From Tenacibaculum dicentrarchi (lineage in GTDB: Bacteria; Bacteroidota; Bacteroidia; Flavobacteriales; Flavobacteriaceae): a DNA stretch of 64,000 bases. Below, piece after piece: positions 57,377-64,000 of this stretch (positions within the stretch are counted from its first letter, which is position 1; each line of letters starts with the position of its first letter). Where the stretch lies: contig NZ_OZ038524.1 in assembly GCF_964036635.1 (NCBI RefSeq), positions 260,001-324,000 of the forward strand. The letters run 5' to 3'. The notes under the pieces were generated by a model. It saw nothing but the letters and a program-made list of their open reading frames with translations, was not told the origin of the DNA and ran no database searches. Both the position numbers and the translations under genes were made by a program.

Positions 57377-57946
57377 TTGAAAAGTATTGATATTACAAAA
57401 CTAAGCGATGAAGAGCTGGTTAGTAAAATAGTAGAGAAAAATGATTCTCATTTATTTGCTGTTTTATATGACCGTTATGCGGGCGTTGTGTATAATAAAT
57501 GTTACGGTTTTTCTAAAAATAAACAAGAAGCCCAAGATTTAACACACGATGTGTTTATCCGTTTGTTTGTAAAATTAAGAACTTTTAAAGGGAAATCAAA
57601 ATTCTCTACCTGGTTATATTCTTTTACTTATAATTTCTGCGTAAATTATGTACAAAGAAATAAAGAGAAAAAAAAAGAAAAAGTTACTGTTGTAACAGAT
57701 CAAATAAAAGAAGAAAGTAATGAAGATGAAATTGACGATGCCGAATTATTTGAACTAAAGGCGGATAAATTAGCAAAAGTACTTGAAATGATAGCTGCAC
57801 CTGAAAAAATGATTTTATTAATGAAATATCAAGATGATATGAGCATTAAAGAAATTTCAGAGGCTTTGAGTTTAGGTGATAGTGCCGTAAAAATGCGTTT
57901 AAAAAGAGCCAAAGAAAAAGTTATAAAAGTATATAACACACTGTGA
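57377..57946 (+). CDS. ECF-like RNA polymerase sigma factor (copy 2)
   Basis: 189 residues from a TTG start; an in-frame TAA at 57371 excludes any earlier start. Same architecture as copy 1 (CYGFSKNKQEAQDLTHDVF, YSFTYNFCVNYVQRN, KYQDDMSIKEISEAL). Between regions 2 and 4 it has a more acidic linker (EESNEDEIDDAELFE). Its stop overlaps the open frame of the next small gene, pointing to a sigma-small protein-channel transcript. Confidence 0.9.
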   Translation: MKSIDITKLSDEELVSKIVEKNDSHLFAVLYDRYAGVVYNKCYGFSKNKQEAQDLTHDVFIRLFVKLRTFKGKSKFSTWLYSFTYNFCVNYVQRNKEKKKEKVTVVTDQIKEESNEDEIDDAELFELKADKLAKVLEMIAAPEKMILLMKYQDDMSIKEISEALSLGDSAVKMRLKRAKEKVIKVYNTL

Positions 57947-57951
57947 TAATT

Positions 57952-58143
57952 ATGGAAAATCCATTTAAGAAAATATTACATAATGAAGAATTGCCAGAGG
58001 TACTCAAAAGTAAAGTACTTAAAGATGTGGCAATGATAAAGCTATCGATAGATATAGCTGATTTATTTGTGGTGAAATACCCAAGTACAATTGCTGATTT
58101 ATTGGGAGGCGGTGTGTCTAAAAAAGAAACTAAAAACGAATAA
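57952..58143 (+). CDS. Small helical protein between sigma factor and MscS-like channel
   Basis: 63 residues from the ATG at 57952 (an upstream GTG at 57943 overlaps the sigma stop). Amphipathic: ENPFKKILHNEELPEVLKSK, then a hydrophobic IKLSIDIADLFVVKYPSTIADLL. No signal peptide. The gap to the sigma gene is 5 bp. I do not recognise the family. Its place directly after a sigma gene with no other candidate raises the idea of an anti-sigma or adaptor role, which is inference only. Confidence 0.65.
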   Translation: MENPFKKILHNEELPEVLKSKVLKDVAMIKLSIDIADLFVVKYPSTIADLLGGGVSKKETKNE

Positions 58144-58178
58144 TAACTCTAAGAATAAAATTAAATAATAACACCATC

Positions 58179-59000
58179 ATGAATGTATTAAAAATTGATA
58201 TTTTAGAACCTTTTAAAGATGTTTTTAAAAATATTATTGATTCGTTACCAACTGTACTTGGGTTTATTGGCTTTGTAATTTTAGCTTGGTTAATTATTAA
58301 AGTTTTTCTATATATTGTAAGAAAAGGATTGTCTAAAACAAAAATTGATGAATGGTCTAAAAAATTAAGTAAAACAGAAATTTTTGGTAATTCAACTATA
58401 AATATTGTATTAACTAATGTAATACTTACTATACTAAGGTGGTTTTTAATACTAATATTTGTTATGGCAGGTTCTAGTATTTTTGGATTAGAAGCTGTAT
58501 CAGAAGGTATAAAAAGTTTTTTTGCTTATTTACCGAAGTTATTAACAGCAATTGGAATTTTTGTAGCAGGTGTTTATTTAGGAACTGTTCTTAAAAAAGC
58601 AACTCAAACAATGTTTAAATCGTTAGAAATTTCTGGAGGTAATTTAGTTGGAAATATTGCTTTTTATTTAATTGTAGTTTTTTTAACGATAACAGCATTA
58701 GATCAGGCAGGGGTTGATACATCTGTAATAAAAAGTAATTTAACACTTTTAATAGGTTCTGTTCTTTTAGCATTTACTTTATCTTTTGGTTTAGGAGCTA
58801 AAGAAGTTGTAGTTCGATTGCTTTATGGCTATTATTCAAGAAAAAATGTAGGTATTGGAAAAAAAGTAACAATAGGAGATGTTAAAGGTATTGTAACTGC
58901 AATTGATAATATTTGTTTAACTGTTACAACAACTCAAGGGAATGTCGTTTTTCCAATTAAAGAGGTGGTAGATAGTAAAATAGTTATTGAAAATGAGTAG
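58179..59000 (+). CDS. MscS-like mechanosensitive channel / conserved TM helix protein
   Basis: 273 residues with about five membrane helices (about 21-45, 75-100, 110-135, 158-178, 185-210). The last, Gly/Ala-rich (LLIGSVLLAFTLSFGLGAKE), looks like the pore helix. After it comes a short soluble beta domain (VGIGKKVTIGDVKGIVTAID, TTQGNVVFPIKEVVDSKI) like the MscS middle domain. The large MscS C-terminal cage is missing. Probably an osmotic or membrane-tension channel in the inner membrane. Downstream lie the two small-RNA-like units. Confidence 0.87.
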   Translation: MNVLKIDILEPFKDVFKNIIDSLPTVLGFIGFVILAWLIIKVFLYIVRKGLSKTKIDEWSKKLSKTEIFGNSTINIVLTNVILTILRWFLILIFVMAGSSIFGLEAVSEGIKSFFAYLPKLLTAIGIFVAGVYLGTVLKKATQTMFKSLEISGGNLVGNIAFYLIVVFLTITALDQAGVDTSVIKSNLTLLIGSVLLAFTLSFGLGAKEVVVRLLYGYYSRKNVGIGKKVTIGDVKGIVTAIDNICLTVTTTQGNVVFPIKEVVDSKIVIENE

Positions 59001-59019
59001 GCTAATTGCTTTTTTATCT

Positions 59020-59027
59020 TATATTTG
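59020..59027 (+). promoter_or_regulatory. -7-like box upstream of first small-RNA unit
   Basis: TATATTTG fits TAnnTTTG, with start expected near 59031-59034. No -33 TTTG at the right spacing. Confidence 0.4.
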
Positions 59028-59030
59028 CTT

Positions 59031-59142
59031 TCATTTTTATTATAAAAATGAATAAACATGATAGATTTCGGGGGACTTCTATCTTATAGATAAAGACATT
59101 GTTCTTTATCATAATGACCATCTTATCGATGGTCATTTTTTT
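59031..59142 (+). ncRNA. Candidate small RNA 1 (G-rich stem-loop unit)
   Basis: No ORF. In order: hairpin CATTTTTA/TAAAAATG (59032-59050), stem-loop GATAGA/TCTATC with loop TTTCGGGGGACT (59060-59083), stem-loop GATAAAG/CTTTATC (59089-59110) and a terminator AATGACCATC/GATGGTCATT with T7 (59113-59142). Three hairpins ending in a plus-strand terminator, preceded by a -7 box, is the shape of a trans-acting small RNA. The second hairpin is repeated in the next unit. Confidence 0.6.
59113..59142 (+). terminator. Terminator of candidate small RNA 1
   Basis: 10-bp stem AATGACCATC/GATGGTCATT, five-base loop, T run on the plus strand only. Confidence 0.88.
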
Positions 59143-59183
59143 GTTATTATATGTGACTTATAAGTAAAATAAGTGTCTAATAA

Positions 59184-59251
59184 GTAAGGTAGATTTCGGG
59201 GGACTTCTATCTTTACAAAAAAGCCACTGTTAATATTAACAGTGGCTTTTT
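59184..59251 (+). ncRNA. Candidate small RNA 2 (G-rich stem-loop unit)
   Basis: The same 24-base core as in unit 1 recurs exactly at 59190-59213. Here the stem is longer: GTAA-GGTAGA pairs with TCTATC-TTTAC (59184-59216) around the identical loop TTTCGGGGGACT, with one G-T pair where unit 1 has A-T. It ends in a perfect terminator (59218-59251). Upstream are three TAAGT repeats (59161, 59170, 59181). No promoter consensus is clear; it might be processed from read-through. Confidence 0.55.
59218..59251. terminator. Bidirectional terminator of small RNA 2 and sprT/porT
   Basis: Perfect palindrome AAAAAGCCACTGTTAA/TTAACAGTGGCTTTTT around the dinucleotide centre, between convergent units. Confidence 0.92.
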
Positions 59252-59253
59252 AA

Positions 59254-59955
59254 TTATTCAAATGATAGGTGTAAAAATACGCCTCGTGTTCCTAAGTAAT
59301 CAACGGGGTCTGTCCATTGACTAGGTGAATTGTTATCGGGTATGAGTTCATTATTAATAGCGAAAATACCTCTAATAGAAGGTGATAATTTAAAGTAACT
59401 TAAATAGAGGTCAATACCAATACCTATTTCGTAAAGCACATTACTAGTGGTAGTTCTAAATTCACCAACGGCATTATCATCACTATTTTTTTCATTACTA
59501 GAAAAATTATAATCATACGATATTCCTCCTAATACATAAGGACGTATGTTATTAAGCCTATTAGTACTCATTTTTAGTAGCAAAGGCAAGTGCAAATAGG
59601 TAGCACTAACTTCTCTAGTATGTATATTTTCTGTTCCAGGAATATGCTTAAAAAATAATGTTTTTGTATTTGACATTAACCCTGGTTCAAATCGTAAATT
59701 AAGATTGTTGTGTAATTTTAAATCGGCAATTAAACCAACGTTAAAGCCTACAGAACTTGACACTTCAACTTCAGCATTTTTAAAAGAGCTAGGTTTATAG
59801 CTCACTTTATAGCCATTATTGTTTACCCCTAAGTAAAAACCATAATGAAAAATATGTTTATCAAAACTAGGTAGATTTAATATTTTCTCACGTTGTGCCC
59901 GAAGGCATAGGGTAAAAAATCCGAAAAATGCGAAAAGTAAAATTTTTTTTAACAT
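59254..59955 (-). CDS. Type IX secretion/gliding-associated outer-membrane protein (PorT/SprT-like)
   Basis: 233 residues from the ATG at 59953-59955; the longer frame overlaps ubiE. Signal peptide (LLFAFFGFFTLCLRA), then a porin-like beta-barrel (HYGFYLGVNNNGYKV, VGFNVGLIADLKLHNNLNLR, YLHLPLLLKM, PYVLGGISYDY) with a C-terminal aromatic-Glu end. Small barrels directly downstream of ubiE in Flavobacteriia are PorT/SprT, needed for type IX secretion. Name based on barrel type plus position. One base separates it from ubiE. Confidence 0.82.
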   Translation of the reverse strand: MLKKILLFAFFGFFTLCLRAQREKILNLPSFDKHIFHYGFYLGVNNNGYKVSYKPSSFKNAEVEVSSSVGFNVGLIADLKLHNNLNLRFEPGLMSNTKTLFFKHIPGTENIHTREVSATYLHLPLLLKMSTNRLNNIRPYVLGGISYDYNFSSNEKNSDDNAVGEFRTTTSNVLYEIGIGIDLYLSYFKLSPSIRGIFAINNELIPDNNSPSQWTDPVDYLGTRGVFLHLSFE

Positions 59956-59956
59956 A

Positions 59957-60685
59957 TTATTTAAAAGCGGTGTAAATTGATGCAACTCCAAAAGTTACAG
60001 GTAAATTATTTACATTCTTAAACCCATTTTTTTGTAAAATATTGTTAAAAGCTTCACCAAAAGGAAAAGAATTTGCACTTTCTGATAAATAAGAATATGC
60101 TACTTTATCTTTTGAAAATAATTTTCCAATAATAGGTAGTAAAATATTAGTGTGAAATTGATATCCTTGTTTAAAGGGAAATTTAGTAGGGTTAGAGGTT
60201 TCTAAGACTACAAATTTACCTCCAGGTTTTAAAATACGGTATATTTCAGTTAATCCTTTATTTAGGTTTTCAAAATTTCTAACTCCAAAAGAAACTGTTA
60301 TTGCATCAAAAGTATTGTTTTCAAAAGGCATTTTTTCGCTATCACCAACAATCATTTCTATTTTATGGGTTAAATTAGCTTTGGCAATTTTTTGCTTACC
60401 AACTTCTAACATTCCTGCAGAAATATCTAAACCTACAATTTTATCAGGGTTTAAATCTGCCATCATTAAAGCTAAGTCACCAGTACCAGTAGCGATATCT
60501 AAAATTTGTTTAGGATTATTTTCGCCTATTAATTTTACTACTTTTTTTCGCCAGCTAACATCAATCCCTAAAGAGATAACACGGTTTAATCCGTCGTAAT
60601 CTTCAGAAATATTGTCAAACATTTTAGCTACTTGTTCTTTTTTTCCTAAGTCAGAATCTTTGTATGGTTTGATTGTTTTAGACAT
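59957..60685 (-). CDS. ubiE: Demethylmenaquinone methyltransferase (UbiE/MenG)
   Basis: 242 residues. SAM motif [15 protein letters not shown], preceded by the family signature [20 protein letters not shown], and followed by [26 protein letters not shown] and LETSNPT. It methylates demethylmenaquinone; menaquinone is the normal quinone in this phylum. It lies 12 bp after the NifU-like gene and just before the PorT/SprT-like gene. Confidence 0.95.
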   Translation of the reverse strand: MSKTIKPYKDSDLGKKEQVAKMFDNISEDYDGLNRVISLGIDVSWRKKVVKLIGENNPKQILDIATGTGDLALMMADLNPDKIVGLDISAGMLEVGKQKIAKANLTHKIEMIVGDSEKMPFENNTFDAITVSFGVRNFENLNKGLTEIYRILKPGGKFVVLETSNPTKFPFKQGYQFHTNILLPIIGKLFSKDKVAYSYLSESANSFPFGEAFNNILQKNGFKNVNNLPVTFGVASIYTAFK

Positions 60686-60697
60686 CTTTTTTATAAA

Positions 60698-61591
60698 TTA
60701 TCCGTTAATAGCAACTACTTGATTAATTTTATTAGGTAGCATATCTTTAAGCATAGTTTCAATACCATTTTTTAAAGTTACCGTTGATGAGGGGCAACCG
60801 CTACAAGCACCTTGTAATATTACACTAACTATTTTAGTATCTTTATTGTACGATTGAAAGGCAATATTCCCACCATCAGAGGCTACGGCTGGTTTAATAT
60901 ATTCATCTAAAATAGCAACAATTTCAGCTTCTGTAGCTGTTAAATCTTCCTTCGGAATTTCAACATTTTCTTTGGTTTGTTGCTTAGGAAGTTCTTTTAT
61001 AATTATTTTTCCTTCTTGAATATAAGTTCTAATAAAAGAGCGAATTTCTTGGTGTACTTCATTCCATTCAATCATGTCATATTTTGTAATAGACACGTAA
61101 TTTTCAGAAATAAAAATTTCTTTTACAAACGGAAATCCGAATAATTCTTGCGCTAAAGGCGATGATTTACTAGCTTCTTCGATATTTTTAAACTCAACAT
61201 CTGTTTGAGTAAGTGCTTTATTTGAACCAAATTTCATAACCGCAGGGTTAGGAGTAACTTCGGCATATACTTCAACAGCTTCTTTTTTAGTATTTACTTC
61301 TTCTACTAATTTGTTACCATCTTGTAAATAGCTTTCAATTTGTTCACGCAATTCTTCTTCTACGTCTTCCCACTGCACAATATCATAACGCTGAACTGCG
61401 ATGAAATTAGCAGTAATTAGTATTTTTTTTACAAAAGGAAGGTAAAAAAGTTGTTGTGCTAAAGGTGAGTTTTTAGCTTCGTCTATATTATTAAACTCAT
61501 AACTACCGCCGTTTACTAAAATTGTACTGCTTGTAAATTTTAAAATAGTTTCGTTATTGGTTTCTTGTATACGTATTTTTATCGTGCTCAT
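60698..61591 (-). CDS. NifU-family Fe-S scaffold with two Nfu N-terminal domains
   Basis: 297 residues from the ATG at 61589-61591 (upstream TTG rejected). Two tandem NfuA/Nfu_N-type domains (about 1-90 and 100-190; both with ...SPLAQ.LF..PFVK.I.I and a Y.....DI/MIEW.. pattern), then a NifU C-terminal domain (about 210-297) with the cluster ligands Cys263 and Cys266 in GACSGCPSS. It carries Fe-S clusters to client apoproteins. Usual Nfu proteins have one N-domain, so this is an internal duplication. A -7 box TAATTTTG lies at 61610-61617. Confidence 0.93.
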   Translation of the reverse strand: MSTIKIRIQETNNETILKFTSSTILVNGGSYEFNNIDEAKNSPLAQQLFYLPFVKKILITANFIAVQRYDIVQWEDVEEELREQIESYLQDGNKLVEEVNTKKEAVEVYAEVTPNPAVMKFGSNKALTQTDVEFKNIEEASKSSPLAQELFGFPFVKEIFISENYVSITKYDMIEWNEVHQEIRSFIRTYIQEGKIIIKELPKQQTKENVEIPKEDLTATEAEIVAILDEYIKPAVASDGGNIAFQSYNKDTKIVSVILQGACSGCPSSTVTLKNGIETMLKDMLPNKINQVVAING

Positions 61592-61647
61592 AAGTTGTGA
61601 AATGAAGTGCAAAATTACGGTAAAAAACTGAGATATATGTATATAAA

Positions 61648-61669
61648 AAATCCTGCAAAAGCAGGATTT
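61648..61669 (-). terminator. Terminator after OmpP1/FadL-like gene
   Basis: AAATCCTGC, loop AAAA, GCAGGATTT with T run on the minus strand. Confidence 0.88.
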
Positions 61670-61693
61670 GAATATAAGCTGTTATGCTTGTGT

Positions 61694-63082
61694 TTATAAA
61701 TTAAAGGTTAGCGTTGCTGAAATTTTAGATGTTTTGTTATCTGTAGTTAAATCGCCAGTGTTATAGATGGTGTAAAATTGCTTTCTTTGCTGTTTAGAGT
61801 AGGCTAAATCTATTTTTGTGTTTCCAAAGTTATAACCTAAGCCTGTTGAAAAACCGCTTAAATTATCTTTATTTGTATTGCCACCTAAAATAAGGTTTGG
61901 ATTTTTTTCATAATGGTAACCACCACGAATACTTATGTTATCAAAACGCCATTCTGTACCAATATTTAAAGCATGTGTATTTCGATAATTATTGTTAAAA
62001 TTGTCATTTTCTACAGAAAAATTACCATCACTAAATTTGATGTTTTTGTAATTTTTATAGGTATAATCAATACTAATTAATCCTTTTTTACCAAAAACGT
62101 ACGCGCCACTAGCGGTAATTCTGCTAGGAGTTTTAAAGCGGTAAACATTTTCTTGAAAAGGATTATCGCTTTCTAAACGCTCTCCATTATTAATGTTAGG
62201 TGTTTTTAAATCAAAATATCCTTTGTAATTTTGATATACAAAATCATCTTTATCATAAGGTACTAAATTACTATTTTCATAAACTTCATAATACCAGGTA
62301 GGTGTTTCAAAAGCCAATCCTAAACGTAAATTTTGATTAAACTTATAAATAAACCCAACATTTAACGAAAAACCATTCGAATCAAAAGAACTATCTTGAA
62401 CATTAAAGGCATCTAAGGTGTTTCCGTCGGTATCGTTATTAAACTCATTAAGTTTAATAAGTTGGGTGAAATTAATTTTATGAAAATTTAAGGTAGCTCC
62501 AACAGATAATTTATTCAGATGAACGGCAGAAAATCCGAAGCTGTAAACGCTACTTTTTCCAGTGGTTTCGTTTTCTATAAACTGTTCTTGAGGATAGTCA
62601 AAAATGATAGAAGGATCGGTAAGATGTTCTGTAAAATACGCATCGCTACTATTTCCTTGAGCGTTATAAGCACTGTTAAAATCTTTTTTTATTCGATAAT
62701 TAACACTTAGCGCAAACCGATTCCAATTAGAATTATAAGCGCTATCAAAAGTTAAAATTGCGCCAGCTTGACTCAGGTTAAATTCAGCGTTTTCGGTATT
62801 GGCTTTATTGCCATAATACATAGAAGAGTAGGCGGTATTTCGATTACTTAAAGTTGCCGACACAACACTTTTTCGACTAACAACAGCACCTGCAGGGTTA
62901 ATCCCTATAGCAGAAATATCACCACCTAATGCACCAAAAGCGCCACTCATTGCTTCAAAACGAGCCGTTCCGTTAGTATCATCTCCTGAAAACAAAGTTC
63001 CTAATTCGTTGTAATTTAATGATTGTGAAAAACCAGTATATGTACTAGCGATAAGTATCGCAAAAGTTAAAATTCGTTTCAT
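61694..63082 (-). CDS. OmpP1/FadL-family outer-membrane transport protein
   Basis: 462 residues. Signal peptide to about residue 19 (YTGFSQ), hatch region with the diagnostic GDISAIGINPAGAVV (NPAG), then a beta-barrel with alternating strands and a C-terminal ATLTFNL. FadL-type barrels let hydrophobic compounds diffuse in through a lateral opening; the ligand is unknown. It follows the Arg/Asn-rich protein gene on the same strand with a 36-bp gap, so they may be cotranscribed. Confidence 0.92.
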   Translation of the reverse strand: MKRILTFAILIASTYTGFSQSLNYNELGTLFSGDDTNGTARFEAMSGAFGALGGDISAIGINPAGAVVSRKSVVSATLSNRNTAYSSMYYGNKANTENAEFNLSQAGAILTFDSAYNSNWNRFALSVNYRIKKDFNSAYNAQGNSSDAYFTEHLTDPSIIFDYPQEQFIENETTGKSSVYSFGFSAVHLNKLSVGATLNFHKINFTQLIKLNEFNNDTDGNTLDAFNVQDSSFDSNGFSLNVGFIYKFNQNLRLGLAFETPTWYYEVYENSNLVPYDKDDFVYQNYKGYFDLKTPNINNGERLESDNPFQENVYRFKTPSRITASGAYVFGKKGLISIDYTYKNYKNIKFSDGNFSVENDNFNNNYRNTHALNIGTEWRFDNISIRGGYHYEKNPNLILGGNTNKDNLSGFSTGLGYNFGNTKIDLAYSKQQRKQFYTIYNTGDLTTDNKTSKISATLTFNL

Positions 63083-63118
63083 TTTTTTGTTAATTAGTTG
63101 TAAAACTGATTTAGAAAA

Positions 63119-64000
63119 TTAGCGTCTGTTATTAGTTGAACTTCTGCTGTTAGACGACCTATTACTATTTCTTCTTGAATACGTTGAATTACTGCGAGAG
63201 TTTCTTGATGTTGTTGGTCTGTTATAATTTTTAGTATTGTTATTACTATTTCTTCTTGAATACGTTGAATTACTGCGAGAGTTTCTTGATGTTGTTGGTC
63301 TGTTATAACTTTTAGTATTGTTATTACTGTTCCTTCTTGAATACGTTGAATTACTGCGAGAGTTTTTAGTTGTTCGAGTACTTCTTGTATTGCGGTTTAT
63401 TTTATTGGCATTTCTAGAAGGTGTGTATTTTCTAGTAGAATTACCACGAGTTGTTCGTGTATTTCTAGTGTTCCGGGTGTTTCTTGTATTGGTCGTATTT
63501 CTAGTATTTTTAGAACCTCTTATATTTCTGTATGAACGATTGTTTCTACTAGCATTTGTATTTCTTCTATAGCTTTTTGTATTTCTTCTTGAAGTGGTTG
63601 CAATTCTTCTATATTTTGATGCAGCTCTGTAACTTCTGTAAGGATTCGAACCGTTGTGACAGCTGTAATAACGGTTATAGTTACTGTAATAGTTGCGTCT
63701 GTAGTATGGGTAATAATAAGGGTTGTTATAATAATTCATTCCATAATAACCACGGTTATAAAACCCGTAATTATAAAAATTTCCGTAGGCATAATGTCTT
63801 GAACGCCACCAAGGTCTGTTGTAATTTACTCCGTAATAACCATCCCAATTATTATAATAGCCCCATTGAGGTGCTGTATTTATATGAATTACAACATCGG
63901 TATTATTGTTTTTGTTGTAACCCCAAGGTTCATTATTTGTATAGTTATTTTGAGTATCATCATTTCTAATATCCTGATCAGCATTAAAAGGTGCTTCTTC
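63119..64000 (-). CDS. Low-complexity Tyr/Asn- then Arg/Asn/Ser-rich protein, 5' end outside window
   Basis: The frame is open from the right edge of the window to the stop at 63119, about 293 residues. An internal ATG at 63737-63739 is not the start, because the coding pattern continues upstream without break (for example WGYNKNNNTDVVIHINTAPQ). The visible N-part is Tyr/Asn/Trp/Gly-rich (YYNNPYYYPYYRRNYYSNY), and the C-part is very basic. It ends in 27-residue repeats (SRSNSTYSRRNSNNNTK..NRPTT) encoded by 81-bp tandem repeats. No known domain is visible. Similar Tyr/Arg-rich proteins in Flavobacteriia are unassigned; a surface or nucleic-acid-binding role would be a guess. Confidence 0.75.
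   Translation of the reverse strand, partial: EEAPFNADQDIRNDDTQNNYTNNEPWGYNKNNNTDVVIHINTAPQWGYYNNWDGYYGVNYNRPWWRSRHYAYGNFYNYGFYNRGYYGMNYYNNPYYYPYYRRNYYSNYNRYYSCHNGSNPYRSYRAASKYRRIATTSRRNTKSYRRNTNASRNNRSYRNIRGSKNTRNTTNTRNTRNTRNTRTTRGNSTRKYTPSRNANKINRNTRSTRTTKNSRSNSTYSRRNSNNNTKSYNRPTTSRNSRSNSTYSRRNSNNNTKNYNRPTTSRNSRSNSTYSRRNSNRSSNSRSSTNNRR
63161..63366 (-). repeat. 81-bp tandem repeats, about 2.5 copies, within coding sequence
   Basis: Units at 63161-63241 and 63242-63322 are nearly identical; a third, partial unit begins at 63323. The period is 27 codons, so repeat gain or loss keeps the frame. Confidence 0.9.

Noticed and set aside
63161..63366. Possible CRISPR-like array
   Set aside because: The 81-bp units are contiguous with no variable spacers and are in frame inside a coding region.
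63556..63969. Plus-strand Asn/Cys/Tyr-rich frame at the right edge
   Set aside because: It is the complement of the low-complexity minus-strand protein, whose frame is open to the window edge.

Overview
The window is a low-GC chromosomal segment of a Flavobacteriaceae bacterium, plausibly a marine Tenacibaculum/Polaribacter-like organism. The evidence is Bacteroidota-type promoters (TAnnTTTG, sometimes with TTTG about 19 bases upstream), a short primary sigma factor, atpDC split from other ATP synthase genes, an OmpA protein with thrombospondin-3 repeats, a SprT/PorT-like type IX secretion protein beside ubiE, TonB receptors with N-terminal carboxypeptidase-like domains, and short intergenic repeats. 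No prophage, insertion sequence with a transposase, or CRISPR array is visible.

Layout. 1-6017 (minus): a partial lipoprotein gene and two TonB-dependent receptors. 6154-10781 (plus): a DtxR/MntR-type repressor and a complete Mn/Fe/Zn-type ABC transporter, divergent from the second receptor across two operator-like palindromes. 11018-22459: RecB/AddA-like helicase-nuclease, kbl, ompA, atpDC, tatA, an O-methyltransferase, panB, a 2-hydroxyacid dehydrogenase and a YtxH-like helical protein. 22518-28908 (minus): a biotin cluster, bioF-DUF2007-bioD-(GIY-YIG cassette)-bioA-ketoacyl synthase-bioB. Two identical tRNA-Asn genes precede it. 29465-33439: sucAB. 33508-37051 (minus): ALDH, RluA, EngB, alpha/beta hydrolase. 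37255-52661: the division and cell-wall cluster mraZ-rsmH-ftsL-ftsI-murE-mraY-murD-ftsW-murG-murC-ftsQ-ftsA-ftsZ, without murF or ddl. 52732-56392: YqeY-like protein, tRNA-Arg, Crp-family regulator, CBS protein, rpe, rpoD. 56591-59000: two paralogous ECF-like sigma factors, a 63-residue protein and a MscS-like channel. 59001-59253: two stem-loop/terminator units without ORFs, probably small RNAs. 59254-64000 (minus): sprT/porT, ubiE, a NifU-like protein, an OmpP1/FadL barrel protein and a partial repeat-rich Arg/Asn/Tyr protein.

How the genes fit together. The metal block reads as one regulon: repressor, periplasmic lipoprotein, ATPase, two permeases and a candidate outer-membrane receptor controlled from one intergenic region. 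Both permeases end in winged-helix-like tails. The division cluster is tightly packed, and three AAGTGG repeats at exact 10-bp spacing just upstream of its promoter look like an MraZ operator.

The least explained structures are: the paired small-RNA-like units at 59031-59251; a 413-bp cassette with near-perfect 30-bp terminal inverted repeats and a GIY-YIG ORF inside the biotin cluster; and four copies of a dispersed 70-90 bp repeat with a compensatory base-pair change. All were found by eye. No homology search or folding program was run.
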